Source: CAZPHI01 sp964586425
GTDB lineage: Bacteria > Bacillota > Clostridia > Lachnospirales > Lachnospiraceae
Assembly: GCA_964586425.1 (NCBI GenBank)
Contig: CAZPHI010000002.1
Coordinates: forward strand, 40,709-104,708
Reading direction: 5' to 3'
DNA: 64,000 nucleotides
The translations under genes and the position numbers were made by a program. This document shows, piece after piece, positions 28,625 through 38,781 of this stretch. Position 1 is the stretch's first letter; the number at the start of each line of letters is the position of its first letter. The notes beneath the pieces were generated by a model that was not told where the DNA came from, did not search any database, and saw only the letters and a list, made by a program, of their open reading frames with translations.

Positions 28625-29317
28625 TTAGTTCAAGGTTGCTCCTGTTTTATCAGGTAAAATTCCTAACACTATATTCAAATTACCATTACGTACTCTAAGG
28701 TCATCGATAAATGCTTTTTCATTAACAGACGCTTTCATTACCACATAATATGTAAGCTCATATAGTGTTCCCATATTAGTTGTCTTAACATTACGTAGTT
28801 CCGCTTCATCTGTAAACTTATCAAACACCTGTCCAAAAGTATCTGGATAATTCAAGTTCTCTGGAATTGTAATCTTTAATTGTTTCAAATTCTTTTTTTC
28901 TCTTCCAAAACCCGAGAAAGATAATGCAATCAATACAATCAGAATTATCACTGTAAACACTGCTGCATACAATACAAAGCCAAGTCCACACGCAAGCCCT
29001 GCTGCCATTGAGAAGAATACAATTGATATATCTTTGGCAGAACCCGGAGCACTTCTAAATCTTACAAGTGCAAATGCGCCTGCCATTGAGAATGCCCTTG
29101 CTACATTACTTCCTACAAGCAGTATTACAATTGATACGATTGCTGGCAATAGAGTTAATCCTATTATAAAATCACGATTGTAGCCCTTCTCTTTTGAAGT
29201 ATACATATACACTATTCCAATTACCAGTCCTATAACTAATGATACCACTAGTCCTAGCATTGATGAGCTAATTGATATTGTGCTATCCGTTGTTGTTGTA
29301 AATATTGATTCAAACAT
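28625..29317 (-). CDS. DUF4956 membrane protein
   Basis: A 230-residue protein with about four membrane helices in the first 135 residues (SSMLGLVVSLVIGLVIGIVYMY, FIIGLTLLPAIVSIVILLVG, the GSAKDISIVFFSMAAGLACGLGFVLYAA core, VIILIVLIAL) and a cytoplasmic ferredoxin-like C-terminal domain. The motif FRSAPGSAKDI is characteristic of DUF4956. Its gene overlaps the end of the VTC-domain gene by 64 bases, with AAGGAG seven bases before its ATG inside that gene. The tight pairing suggests that the two products work together, perhaps in polyphosphate or polyanion synthesis at the membrane. Function unproven. Confidence 0.85.
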   Translation of the reverse strand: MFESIFTTTTDSTISISSSMLGLVVSLVIGLVIGIVYMYTSKEKGYNRDFIIGLTLLPAIVSIVILLVGSNVARAFSMAGAFALVRFRSAPGSAKDISIVFFSMAAGLACGLGFVLYAAVFTVIILIVLIALSFSGFGREKKNLKQLKITIPENLNYPDTFGQVFDKFTDEAELRNVKTTNMGTLYELTYYVVMKASVNEKAFIDDLRVRNGNLNIVLGILPDKTGATLN

Positions 29318-30051
29318 ATAATTTCTCCTTCTTTATAAGTATTTCTGATATATTTTTTATATTCTTCTCCGTATTTTGATATTGAGCCTGGATATATATT
29401 AAGTTCAGACATCAATGCTGTAAACCACAGAGGCGCGCTATTTGTTATCTTAACCTCCATCAGATATACGTCTTCCTTCAGAAGCTGTTCTCCCTGTTGT
29501 CCCAGGTCAAGGCTCAGCTGTGTTCTTCTTGTCCTTATATTCTTATCGAATGTCAATCTAAAATCAGGGTCATCCTTTGCAAAATAAGCACGTCTGTCAT
29601 ACGCTAGATAAACCTTAGGAACAAGTTTATAAAAATCCTTAAAATAATCAATTTCCTTTAACACCTGTTTGTTAATATATGGTTTATTCAAATCAGGCAT
29701 TATATCTTTATTCATATAATCATTCGCTTCTCTCAGCGTCATTGTCGTTCTTCGTTTATTAACTATACCATTATATTTTTTCTTTATTTCCACATAAACC
29801 TTATCATCTAATGAAGTTACTCCATAGCCTCTTACTCTCAGTTTTTCTTTGTAGGCTGGTTTTTCTATTGAATTTCTTATCAATGCATCATTAACCGTAT
29901 CATAATATATATTGCAAATGCTGTAGAATTCTGAGTCAACATTATACGCATCCGGATTCATATAATCTTCTAATCGTCTAATCAGTCTTTCATACGTTCT
30001 AGTATCAATTATGTACTTTTTTTCGCATCTATTAAAGACTTCAATCGCCAT
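29254..30051 (-). CDS. VTC-domain polyphosphate polymerase-type protein
   Basis: A 265-residue protein with the VTC tunnel fold of the triphosphate tunnel metalloenzymes. Conserved basic and acidic strands are visible: EKKYIID, YKEKLRVRGY, YVEIKKKYNGIVNKRRTTM, YDRRAYF, RLTFDKNIRTRR and YLMEVKI. The yeast homolog Vtc4 makes polyphosphate from ATP; bacterial stand-alone VTC proteins have not been shown clearly to do so. ATG has AGGAGG about ten bases upstream. The 3' end runs 64 bases into the DUF4956 gene. An 8-bp inverted repeat lies 32-50 bases upstream of the start. Confidence 0.87.
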   Translation of the reverse strand: MAIEVFNRCEKKYIIDTRTYERLIRRLEDYMNPDAYNVDSEFYSICNIYYDTVNDALIRNSIEKPAYKEKLRVRGYGVTSLDDKVYVEIKKKYNGIVNKRRTTMTLREANDYMNKDIMPDLNKPYINKQVLKEIDYFKDFYKLVPKVYLAYDRRAYFAKDDPDFRLTFDKNIRTRRTQLSLDLGQQGEQLLKEDVYLMEVKITNSAPLWFTALMSELNIYPGSISKYGEEYKKYIRNTYKEGEIICLNQYLQQQRIAQYQLAHQC

Positions 30052-30082
30052 TTCGCCATATCCTCCTTTTGGAATTATTATG

Positions 30083-30101
30083 TAATAGGCAATGCCTATT
30101 A
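30083..30101 (-). repeat. 8-bp perfect inverted repeat upstream of the VTC gene
   Basis: TAATAGGC-AAT-GCCTATTA, a perfect inverted repeat in the 5' region of the VTC/DUF4956 pair. It has no T run after it and could be an operator or mRNA hairpin. Confidence 0.4.
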
Positions 30102-30211
30102 TTTTGTAATTACACGTTTATCATAGAAAGAAATTGTGAAAATTATATGTAAAATATTAGTAAAAACTTTGAACTCTATATTCACAAAAGACACATTCTT
30201 TATGCAAGTAC

Positions 30212-30241
30212 AAAAATAGCCGGTCAGTTTCTGACCGGCTA
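30212..30241 (-). terminator. intrinsic terminator after the topoisomerase A gene
   Basis: A perfect 11-bp stem TAGCCGGTCAG / CTGACCGGCTA with a 3-base loop, then TTTTTG on the minus strand, 17 bases after the stop at 30258. Confidence 0.92.
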
Positions 30242-30257
30242 AACAACATTTATCTTA

Positions 30258-32567
30258 TTAAACTCTTACTTTAATACCCTTAGTATCTCTATGGGCCATC
30301 TTCATCTTTCCAAAAGATATCTCTTTACCTTTATAATCAATAGTCACTTCTGAATTATCTGAAAGAATGTATATCTCATCAATCAAATCATCATCCTTTA
30401 ACTTGATTGCACGTACGCCTATCGCGCCCTTCTTCTTCTCTGGAATCTCTGACAATGGGAACTTGAGGAATACACCATTCTCAGTCTGTACAACTACATA
30501 CTGGTCACTCTCAACAACCTCTTCTTCTGCAATCTCACCATCTAATGTGAATTTAGAATAGACTTCAACTCTGGCATCCGTCTTATATATACCAACAAGG
30601 CTATCGCCATCATTAAGCTTAGTTGCAGAAACTGTCTTTTTGGAAGCATCGAATTCCTTAGTATCAACCAATTTCATCATACCTTGCTTTGTAACAAAAA
30701 GCATCTTCTGATTCTTTACCGCATCAGCATTACATAAGAAGATTATATTCTCACCACTACTATCATAATTACCAAGATTATCGATTGGTGTACCTTTATC
30801 TCTGAATCTTGTGAATGGTATATCTAGAATCTTAATCTGATGCAGATTACCATTATCAGTGAAAATAAGTATCTTATCTGTATTCATACACGAGAACACA
30901 TATCTGTTTTCGTTGAAAACTGCCTCTTTATTACGTTCAAATGCGTTGAGGTCAATGGTCTTAGCATATCCAAATCTGTCCATAATGAACATAACTTCCT
31001 GCTCAACAACCTTCTTTTCTTCGAATACGGCCTCTTTACCATCTTCAATTACAGTTCTACGAGGAATAGCATATTCCTTCTTAATCGCCTGTAAATCTTT
31101 CTTAATTACATTACCCATTGCTTTTCTGCTATTAAGAATCTTCTCATACTCTGCAATCTTTTTGAGAGTTTCATCATATTCTTTCTGTAATGCAAGAATT
31201 TCCAAGCCTATTAATTTGTATAATCTTAATTCAAGCACTGCTGTAGCTTGTCTCTCAGTAAAATCAAGTTTTGATGCTGCCTGCTTTGATGCTTCTGATT
31301 TGAATTTGATATCAGATACATCACCATTGATAAGACATGCCTTAGCTTGTTTTAGATTCTTACTTCCTCTAAGGATTTCAATAATCAAATCAATTATATC
31401 GCAAGCTCTAATCAAGCCTTCTTTAATCTCTTTGTTAGCAAGCTCTTTCTTCAAAAGTGTTGTATATTTTCTTGTTGCAAGTTCATACTGAAAGTCAATA
31501 TGATGTTTGATAATTCTCTTTACTCCAAGTGTTTCTGGTCTTCCATCCACAATTGCAAGCATATTAACACCGAATGTATCTTCAAGTTTTGTCTTTTTAT
31601 ACAACATATTAATAACATTATCAGCATCAGCATTCTTCTTTAATTCAAGAACAATTCTAATTCCTTCTTTTGAAGATTCATTAGACAAATCGACAATATC
31701 CGTTGTTTTCTTTGTTTCTATCAAATCAACTACATCTGATAAGAATTTTCCGATATTGGCACCAATCATAGTATATGGAATCTCACTTATTACGATTTTG
31801 TCCCTGTCGCTCTTCTTAGCTGCTCTCTCAATATCAACCTTACCTCTGACCTTGATTTTGCCTGAACCGGTCTCATATATATTAAGAAGTTCACTCTTAT
31901 TAACAACAAGTCCTCCTGTTGGGAAATCAGGGCCCGGAATATAATTCATAAGTTCTTCCGTTGTAAAATCCTCATTATCCATATATGCACAAACTGCATC
32001 TACAACTTCTCCAAGATTATGTGTAGGAATACTTGTAGTCATACCAACAGCAATACCTTCCGCACCATTAACTAAAAGGTTAGGTACTCGTACTGGAAGA
32101 ACCGCAGGTTCTTTCTCTGTTTCATCAAAGTTAGGGACAAAATCAACAACATCCTTATCAAGGTCTGCAAGATATACATCCTGTGTGAATTTCTTTAACT
32201 TTGCTTCTGTATATCGCATAGCAGCGGCGCCGTCACCCTCGATTGAGCCAAAGTTACCGTGTCCATCTACTAAAGCCATACCTTTCTTAAAGTCCTGCTC
32301 CAGAACTACTAAAGTCTCATATATTGAGCTGTCACCGTGTGGATGATACTTACCCATTGTATCACCAACAATACGCGCTGATTTTCTATGTGGTTTATCA
32401 TAATTTAATCCAAGCTGGTCCATTGCAAACAAAACTCGTCTTTGTACAGGTTTCAATCCATCCCTGACATCAGGTAGAGCTCTGGCTGTAATAACGCTCA
32501 TAGAATAATCTATGTATGATTTCTGCATCAACTCAGAAAATTCTGTTTTTACAATCTGTTCTGCCAT
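30258..32567 (-). CDS. parC: type IIA topoisomerase subunit A, topoisomerase IV (ParC)-like
   Basis: A 769-residue subunit. The catalytic region has [47 protein letters not shown] and the active Tyr in [11 protein letters not shown]. The C-terminal beta-pinwheel (from about residue 500) lacks the QRRGGRG GyrA box needed for DNA wrapping, so it should relax and decatenate rather than supercoil. It is shorter than typical GyrA (more than 800 residues). It follows the subunit B gene by 57 bases. The GyrA/ParC choice is by the missing box and the paired locus; a gyrase pair would be expected elsewhere. Confidence 0.85.
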   Translation of the reverse strand: MAEQIVKTEFSELMQKSYIDYSMSVITARALPDVRDGLKPVQRRVLFAMDQLGLNYDKPHRKSARIVGDTMGKYHPHGDSSIYETLVVLEQDFKKGMALVDGHGNFGSIEGDGAAAMRYTEAKLKKFTQDVYLADLDKDVVDFVPNFDETEKEPAVLPVRVPNLLVNGAEGIAVGMTTSIPTHNLGEVVDAVCAYMDNEDFTTEELMNYIPGPDFPTGGLVVNKSELLNIYETGSGKIKVRGKVDIERAAKKSDRDKIVISEIPYTMIGANIGKFLSDVVDLIETKKTTDIVDLSNESSKEGIRIVLELKKNADADNVINMLYKKTKLEDTFGVNMLAIVDGRPETLGVKRIIKHHIDFQYELATRKYTTLLKKELANKEIKEGLIRACDIIDLIIEILRGSKNLKQAKACLINGDVSDIKFKSEASKQAASKLDFTERQATAVLELRLYKLIGLEILALQKEYDETLKKIAEYEKILNSRKAMGNVIKKDLQAIKKEYAIPRRTVIEDGKEAVFEEKKVVEQEVMFIMDRFGYAKTIDLNAFERNKEAVFNENRYVFSCMNTDKILIFTDNGNLHQIKILDIPFTRFRDKGTPIDNLGNYDSSGENIIFLCNADAVKNQKMLFVTKQGMMKLVDTKEFDASKKTVSATKLNDGDSLVGIYKTDARVEVYSKFTLDGEIAEEEVVESDQYVVVQTENGVFLKFPLSEIPEKKKGAIGVRAIKLKDDDLIDEIYILSDNSEVTIDYKGKEISFGKMKMAHRDTKGIKVRV

Positions 32568-32624
32568 CTATTCTCCATTCCGCACATCTGTGCCGATTAT
32601 CAAATCATTATATTATCTGTCATT

Positions 32625-34544
32625 CTATGCGTCAATCTCCGCTTCATTAGCATGTTCATATATGAATGCTCTTCTTGGAGGTACTTCACTACCCATCAGC
32701 ATTGACGTAACTTCAGTTGCCATTCTGGCATCCTCAATTTCAACCTGCTTTAATATTCTTGTTTCAGGATCAAGTGTTGTCTCCCAAAGCTGCTGAGCAT
32801 CCATCTCACCAAGACCTTTATATCTTTGCAGGGTAAATGTTTGTCCAGCATGAACTTTTCTGTATTTTTCCAAAGCCTTGTCATCATACAGGTATTCTTC
32901 CTGACCTTTTTTAGGAATCGCCTTATATAATGGAGGTGTTGCAAGATAGACATGACCCTGATTGATTAACTCTGGCATAAATCTATAGAAGAATGTCAAC
33001 AAAAGAGTTGCTATATGTGCACCATCAACATCAGCATCTGTCATAATAATAATCTTATTATATCTTAACTTAGTAATATCAAAATCATTGCCATAACCTT
33101 CAAGAAATCCACAGTTGAAGGCATTAATCATAGTTTTTATCTCTGCATTAGCAAGTACTTTATCAATTGTAGCCTTCTCAACATTAAGAATTTTACCTCT
33201 AATTGGAAGTATCGCCTGCGTTCTTCTGTTTCTAGCTGACTTAGCTGAACCTCCGGCTGAATCTCCCTCTACGATGAACACTTCACATTCATCAGCATTT
33301 CTGCTTTCGCAGTTTGCTAACTTACCATTACTGTCACATGAGAACTTTGGTTTAACCAAAAGATTGGTCTTTGCTTTTTCCTCTGCTCTTCTTATCTTTG
33401 CCGATTTTTCCGCACATGCAATAACATTCTTAAGCGCATCAAGATTCTTATCAAAATAAAGCTGCATCTCATCGCCGGTAACTTCCTGCACGACTTTAGC
33501 TGCATCCGGATTATCAAGCTTTGTCTTTGTCTGACCTTCAAATCTAGGGTCCGGGTGCTTAATAGCAACGATTGCAGTCATACCATTTCTAACATCAAGT
33601 CCTGTAAAGTTAGCATCCTTGTCTTTAAGAATACCTAACTCTCTAGCATACTGATTAATAACCATAGTGAACTTGGTCTTAAAACCAGTGATATGGGCAC
33701 CGCCCTCCTGTGTATATATATTATTACAGAAGCCTAATATATTCTCTTCAAATTCATTAACAAACTGAAATGCTATATCGACCTCAATACCTTCAGACTT
33801 ACGCTTAAAGTACACGATGTCACAAACATTTTCCTTGCCCTCATTAAGGTCCTTAACATAAGCTTTAATTCCGTCTGGTTCATGATAGACAATCTTCTCT
33901 TCGCTTCCAACTCTCTTATCTTCAAAATTAATCATAAGACCTGGATTTAAGTAAGCAGTCTCATGAAGACGGCTCTTGATTGCTTCCGATTTGAATCTTG
34001 TCTTTTCGAATATCTCTCCGTCAGGCAGGAAGGTTACTGTTGTACCTGTATCATGCTTTCTACAGGTGCCAATCTGTTTGAGACCGTCACCACTGACCTT
34101 ACCATGCTCATATCTTTGCTGATATACAATACCATCTACTTTAATAATAACCTCAAGCCATACAGAAAGTGCATTAACTACAGAAGCACCAACGCCGTGA
34201 AGTCCGCCGGATATCTTATATCCTCCATCTCCAAACTTTCCACCTGCATGAAGTATTGTGAATACTACATCAACCGCAGGAATTCCAGCTTTTTGGTGAA
34301 TTCCAACCGGAATACCTCTACCATTATCCTTGATTGTTGCTGTTCCATCATTATTAAGTGTAACATCTATCTCACTGCAATAGCCTGCAAGATGCTCATC
34401 TACAGCATTATCTGCAATCTCATATATCAGATGATTAAGGCCTTTTGTAGACACACTTCCAATATACATACCAGGTCTTTTTCTTACCGCATCAAGTCCC
34501 TCAAGAATCGAGATACTGTCAGCATTATAACTTTTACCAGCCAC
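32625..34544 (-). CDS. parE: type IIA topoisomerase subunit B, ParE/GyrB-like
   Basis: A 639-residue GHKL ATPase subunit. Visible are the N-terminal YIGSVSTKGLNHLIYEIADNAVDEH, the ATP-site GRGIPVGIH and GLHGVGASVVNALS, and the Toprim region (EVFIVEGDSAGGSAKSAR, IIIMTDADVDGAHI). The C-terminal QRYKGLGEMDAQQLW motif is present. Start is GTG at 34544 with GGGAGG five bases upstream. With the following A subunit it would form a topoisomerase IV-like tetramer. The 639-residue length fits both GyrB and ParE of Firmicutes, so the name follows from its partner. Confidence 0.85.
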   Translation of the reverse strand: MAGKSYNADSISILEGLDAVRKRPGMYIGSVSTKGLNHLIYEIADNAVDEHLAGYCSEIDVTLNNDGTATIKDNGRGIPVGIHQKAGIPAVDVVFTILHAGGKFGDGGYKISGGLHGVGASVVNALSVWLEVIIKVDGIVYQQRYEHGKVSGDGLKQIGTCRKHDTGTTVTFLPDGEIFEKTRFKSEAIKSRLHETAYLNPGLMINFEDKRVGSEEKIVYHEPDGIKAYVKDLNEGKENVCDIVYFKRKSEGIEVDIAFQFVNEFEENILGFCNNIYTQEGGAHITGFKTKFTMVINQYARELGILKDKDANFTGLDVRNGMTAIVAIKHPDPRFEGQTKTKLDNPDAAKVVQEVTGDEMQLYFDKNLDALKNVIACAEKSAKIRRAEEKAKTNLLVKPKFSCDSNGKLANCESRNADECEVFIVEGDSAGGSAKSARNRRTQAILPIRGKILNVEKATIDKVLANAEIKTMINAFNCGFLEGYGNDFDITKLRYNKIIIMTDADVDGAHIATLLLTFFYRFMPELINQGHVYLATPPLYKAIPKKGQEEYLYDDKALEKYRKVHAGQTFTLQRYKGLGEMDAQQLWETTLDPETRILKQVEIEDARMATEVTSMLMGSEVPPRRAFIYEHANEAEIDA

Positions 34545-34560
34545 GTTTTACCTCCCAATT

Positions 34561-35556
34561 TTATTTACCATAATAATTATTGAATATTGAATCAAATCCT
34601 TTACTAAGCTTGCTTCCATCCTCGATTGTAAGATTATCCCAGACTTTATCATTCATTTCAACATAGACATCAGCCTCATATTGTTCAAATATATCATTAA
34701 AGCTTTGTAATTTTTTAGCTTCCAGAAGCTTTGTTTTATTAGCTTCGCTTTTAGTCTTCTCATAATCACTTACGCATTTGATAATGTAAAATTTGCCTTT
34801 AGCTTCAACAATTCCACTTGTCTCACCAGATGCAAGTTCAAAAGCTGCATCTTCAAATGCTTTTTCCATATCGCCACGCTTCAACTCATATTCATACTTT
34901 TCATCCTTATTAGTATCTCTTGCTACATAAAAGAATGTCTCACCAGCATCAAGTCTTGCTTTAGCTGCCTCACAGCTTTCGAGAGAATCACATGCAATAT
35001 ATTGTATAGTTATAACTCTTGCTTCATCAGAACTGATTTCTGTGGTCGAATTAATCGTAAGATCGTCATATAGTCTCTGAGCAACCGCAAATTCACGATA
35101 CATCTGTGTGACATTCTCAACTGTAATGCCATTATTGTTCTTTTGCTCATCAGAGAGAAGTTTCATATAATCAGATGCTGCCTTTGCAATGTTATTTTCT
35201 TCTTCTCTACTTAAAACAACACCTCTTTTTTCAGCCATTATATTCATAATCTTTACGCGAATAAGCTTTGACTTCACCTGATCTTTTACATATGTTGAAA
35301 AATCCTTATCTTCTATCTTCTCATTCCAGATTTCATTACCAAAAACCTCTTCATACTGGTTCTTTGAATCAGATAATAATATTAATGCCTCGTATGTATA
35401 TGCTCTCTTATCCTCTGCCTTGAATATTTCATCACTCTTAAGTCCCATAGTAACATTAATACCATGTGAATTAAAAATATACATATATGCAACTAAGCCA
35501 ACCATAATCAATATAGAAAGCAATACAATTAATTTAGTTATTACTCTTTTTTTCAA
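34561..35556 (-). CDS. peptidyl-prolyl isomerase / foldase-type membrane protein
   Basis: A 331-residue protein with an N-terminal membrane anchor (residues 9-28, LIVLLSILIMVGLVAYMYIF), a SurA-like helical domain, and a PpiC/parvulin-like region (about residues 165-265: ARVITIQYIACDSLESCEAAKARLDAGETFFYVARDTN...). It would act outside the membrane on newly exported proteins, like PrsA, though anchored by a helix and not a lipid. The start codon is TTG with GGGAGG 12 bases upstream, which is rather far. It ends 16 bases before parE, so they are co-transcribed. The parvulin core is divergent. Confidence 0.75.
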   Translation of the reverse strand: MKKRVITKLIVLLSILIMVGLVAYMYIFNSHGINVTMGLKSDEIFKAEDKRAYTYEALILLSDSKNQYEEVFGNEIWNEKIEDKDFSTYVKDQVKSKLIRVKIMNIMAEKRGVVLSREEENNIAKAASDYMKLLSDEQKNNNGITVENVTQMYREFAVAQRLYDDLTINSTTEISSDEARVITIQYIACDSLESCEAAKARLDAGETFFYVARDTNKDEKYEYELKRGDMEKAFEDAAFELASGETSGIVEAKGKFYIIKCVSDYEKTKSEANKTKLLEAKKLQSFNDIFEQYEADVYVEMNDKVWDNLTIEDGSKLSKGFDSIFNNYYGK

Positions 35557-35598
35557 TTGTTAGTTAAACCTCCCTTATATTCATCTTCATAGTTAATT

Positions 35599-35790
35599 GT
35601 GAAATGCTTTTGATGTGTATTTTCGGATGTACAAACTGAATATATTTCACGCAGACACGCTTCCGCTCGTGCTTAAGCGTAGCGATTCATAAGTGACCAA
35701 AGTACGGTCACTAAGAACCGACGCTACGCAAACGGTCTGCTTAAAAATACATTCAGTTTGTACATCTTATACATATCAAAAGGATTTCAC
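35599..35790. mobile_element. palindromic MITE-like non-coding element
   Basis: A 192-base near-palindrome filling most of a 324-base intergenic gap. Terminal arms 35599-35656 and 35735-35790 are inverted copies with few mismatches (shared core GATGTACAAACTGAAT). Inside lie nested inverted repeats GCGTAGCG / CGCTACGC (35677-35684, 35722-35729) and AGTGACC / GGTCACT (35692-35698, 35706-35712), plus a CACG...CGTG hairpin. No ORF is present. Size, terminal inverted repeats and lack of coding fit a miniature inverted-repeat element; a structured RNA is an alternative. I found no second copy in the window. Confidence 0.6.
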
Positions 35791-35880
35791 AAATATTTAA
35801 TTAGTTAGAAAGAACAGCTGTTTTATTCTAGCATAAGCACTTAAAGAAATCAAACAGCATTTTCCAAGTTATTACCAAGT

Positions 35881-38763
35881 TTATCCCACATGGATAGTGC
35901 TGCCTTTCTTTGTTTTTTCGACTACGATTTGGCAATCAATTCTTTCTTTTAATTCCTGTACATGGGATATAATGCCTACCAGTCTATCACCGTAGCTTAA
36001 TTCCATGAGGCAATCCACTGCCGCGTCGAGGGATTCCGCATCAAGTGCGCCAAATCCTTCATCGACGAATAATATGTCAAGACTAATAGCACCTGTTGTA
36101 CCGCTTATTACATCCGACATTCCGAGAGCAAGGCTAAGTGCTGCTTTGAATGATTCACCACCGGATAACGTATTAACAGGTCTTCTCTTACCCGTATAAT
36201 TGTCAAGCACCTCAATCTCAAGACCTTTTTGTCCCATTGCACGGCTTGCCTTCTCCGGCATAAATAATTCAAACTGTCCATTGGACATAGAAACCAGGCG
36301 CTTATTAGACGCAAGCAATATCTTATCAAAGTATGAAGCCAGAACATATTGTTCAAATGTCATTCTCTTTGAATTATCCCTGCCACTTGCAACATTCTCT
36401 AGTCGTTTTACCTGTGCATACTCATCCATCTTCTTATTCATAAGGTTATATCTCTTACTAATATAATTCCAAACCATCTTATTCTTCTGAATTCGCGTAT
36501 TATAATCGCCCAAAGAATCCGCCATACTGCTTTCTTCTTTTCGAACTTCAGAAAGTTCCTGGTTATACTCATCAATTGATATCTTTTCAACACCCGATTC
36601 TAATAATGTAATCTGCTTCTTAAGCACTGCCTGTTTTGTACTATTCTTTTCTACTTCACTCTCATAAGCTGATATTTCCTCAGTCATTGAATTAATTAAT
36701 TCTTGATTTAATTTGCACTTCTTATATTCTTCTTCACTTTCAAACCCATTATCTGATAATACTTTTTCAAAATCTTTTTTCAATTTATCCAATCCACCTA
36801 ATAAGTTATCCAATTCTATTTTTTTGCTTTCCTCTTTTGAGTTTGCAACCGTAGAAGTATCCTTTGCCTTATTATAAATGTTTGTAACACTTTCAATAGC
36901 CTTTTTGTTTTCGTTAAATTTAGATTTAATATCTTTAATTTTATTTATTATGTCCTCTGATGTAAAGTTATCAAGCTTAGTATCTTCCCTAAGCATTGAA
37001 AGTATCTGCAATGCCTTTACATTCTCAGTCTCGACTGTTTTAAGTGTCTCAACCAATACAGCATCTGTTATATTCTTACTATTTACTTTAGGACACCCAA
37101 TATCTAATAAGAATGCATTAATCTTACTGTCATCAAAGCTTGCATCATCTAAAGATAATGATGATTCGTAATAATTATCCTCATATTTTTTCTTTGAAGA
37201 CATATATTCTACTTGAATTTGATTCAAAGACTCAAGGTTGTTATTCATTACTTTCTCTAATTTTCTAATCTTTGTCTCATCAGGTGCATCTCCATTATAC
37301 GCAAATATCTTAGGATGGGTCTTTGAGCCACATACCGGACATTCCTCTCCATCCTTTAGGTCTTTTGCAATAAGACCTATAGCTGCTCTTCTATGTAGAT
37401 CATTAGCTTCATTATATTCATCTCTTGATGTTTTATAGACTGCTTCACTACATTCATATTCCTTAGTTACTCTTTCAAAAGCTGCTTTATAGTAATTATA
37501 AAGTTTAGTTTTTAGATAATCAGTTACAACTACAGCATTCTTATGAATTGATTCTGCTTTCTCCAATTCCGTCGTCTTCTTTAATAAATCAGTATATCTT
37601 TGCTCTTCGATCTGCAGCTCTGTTTGTACTTTTTCGAAAACAGGCAGTTTGTTATATTCCTCTGCTGCCTTATTATAATTATCTAATGCCAGACTTTTTG
37701 CTTGTTTCAATGCCGCCAAATCTGTTCTACATCTTTTTATGTTATCATTATGAGTATTAAGAAGTGCAAATGCAACGTTACATTGTGCAGCTCTTTTTGC
37801 TGCCTCAACAGTCTCCTTCTTTAAAGCAATTGCTGATTCCTGTTCTTTCAATACATTCATACGCAGAATTAATGCATTCAATTCTTCAATACGCTTGTTA
37901 TTCTCTTCTATCTCCTGAATCTTCTTAATAAGTCTGTCTCTCTTTTCATCAATAAGCTTTTTCATATCCGACATTTTGACATACTCATCAGTTGAATCAT
38001 CTATATTTTTCTTTAATAGCTCAATAATCTGGTTATAATCAGGACTTTCCATACTAATCAATTCTTCCCAGTTTTCATAATCAATCTCTGCAGAATTCAA
38101 AAGTCCTTTCATCTGATTCTGATCTTTTTCAATATCTATTTTCAGTTCATTAGTTCGCTTAACAAGACTATCACGAACCTGGTCATATATTCTTGTGCCG
38201 AATATATTCCTGAATATCTCTGTTCTTTTCTTCGATTCAGCCATCAGAAGTTCCATGAATTCACCCTGTGCAATCATTACAATCTGTTTGAATTGATCAT
38301 AATTAATTCCAGTCATAGCAAGTATCTTCTCGTTAACAACATTAACACCTTCTGCTATAACTTTAAACTGATTCTCATCAGTTATGTCAATGCTGAGATT
38401 ATCTGAACACATTAATGATGCTGTCTCAGGAACATTAATGATTCCTGTTCCTCTCTTCTTTGCTCTGTCATATGAAGGCATTCTTCTAATCTTATATCTT
38501 TTATTATTATGTAAAAACACAAGTTCAACATATGTACTTGTACTATCATCTGCAAAATCACTTCGAAGAGTCCCTTTACCTCTGTTTTTTCCGCTCACAT
38601 TATCAAATAACGCAAATGAAATTGCATCAAATATAGTTGTTTTTCCTGCACCTGTTGCACCAGTAATCAAAAACACCTTATTTGAGGCAATTTCTTTAAA
38701 ATCTATTATTTCTTTGTCTGGATATGGTCCCCATCCACTAATCACTAACAATTCTGGTCTCAT
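35881..38763 (-). CDS. sbcC: SbcC/Rad50-like exonuclease subunit
   Basis: A 960-residue SMC-like ATPase. N-terminal Walker A is ITGATGAGKTTIFDAISFALF; the centre is long coiled coil with a zinc hook CPVCG (in GEECPVCGSKTHP, about residue 480); the C-terminal half has the ABC signature NTLSGGESFKAALSLALG, Walker B DILFVDEGFGALD and a D-loop. With SbcD it forms the Mre11-Rad50-type nuclease that opens DNA hairpins and clears blocked ends. It is last in the sbcD-rlmH-sbcC operon, 18 bases after rlmH. ATG has AAAGGA upstream. It ends 91 bases before the palindromic element, which is a hairpin-forming sequence of the sort SbcCD attacks. Confidence 0.93.
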   Translation of the reverse strand: MRPELLVISGWGPYPDKEIIDFKEIASNKVFLITGATGAGKTTIFDAISFALFDNVSGKNRGKGTLRSDFADDSTSTYVELVFLHNNKRYKIRRMPSYDRAKKRGTGIINVPETASLMCSDNLSIDITDENQFKVIAEGVNVVNEKILAMTGINYDQFKQIVMIAQGEFMELLMAESKKRTEIFRNIFGTRIYDQVRDSLVKRTNELKIDIEKDQNQMKGLLNSAEIDYENWEELISMESPDYNQIIELLKKNIDDSTDEYVKMSDMKKLIDEKRDRLIKKIQEIEENNKRIEELNALILRMNVLKEQESAIALKKETVEAAKRAAQCNVAFALLNTHNDNIKRCRTDLAALKQAKSLALDNYNKAAEEYNKLPVFEKVQTELQIEEQRYTDLLKKTTELEKAESIHKNAVVVTDYLKTKLYNYYKAAFERVTKEYECSEAVYKTSRDEYNEANDLHRRAAIGLIAKDLKDGEECPVCGSKTHPKIFAYNGDAPDETKIRKLEKVMNNNLESLNQIQVEYMSSKKKYEDNYYESSLSLDDASFDDSKINAFLLDIGCPKVNSKNITDAVLVETLKTVETENVKALQILSMLREDTKLDNFTSEDIINKIKDIKSKFNENKKAIESVTNIYNKAKDTSTVANSKEESKKIELDNLLGGLDKLKKDFEKVLSDNGFESEEEYKKCKLNQELINSMTEEISAYESEVEKNSTKQAVLKKQITLLESGVEKISIDEYNQELSEVRKEESSMADSLGDYNTRIQKNKMVWNYISKRYNLMNKKMDEYAQVKRLENVASGRDNSKRMTFEQYVLASYFDKILLASNKRLVSMSNGQFELFMPEKASRAMGQKGLEIEVLDNYTGKRRPVNTLSGGESFKAALSLALGMSDVISGTTGAISLDILFVDEGFGALDAESLDAAVDCLMELSYGDRLVGIISHVQELKERIDCQIVVEKTKKGSTIHVG

Positions 38764-38781
38764 ACAGTAATCCTTTCAAAA

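Noticed and set aside
30859..31491. A 210-codon plus-strand open frame
   Set aside because: It is antisense to the well-supported topoisomerase A gene; its peptide is Ser/Leu/Ile-rich as expected for the complement of a coding strand, and no ribosome site or domain is seen.
33963..34583. A 206-codon plus-strand open frame
   Set aside because: Antisense to parE; low-complexity Ile/Asn/Ser/Tyr sequence without a domain or a ribosome site.
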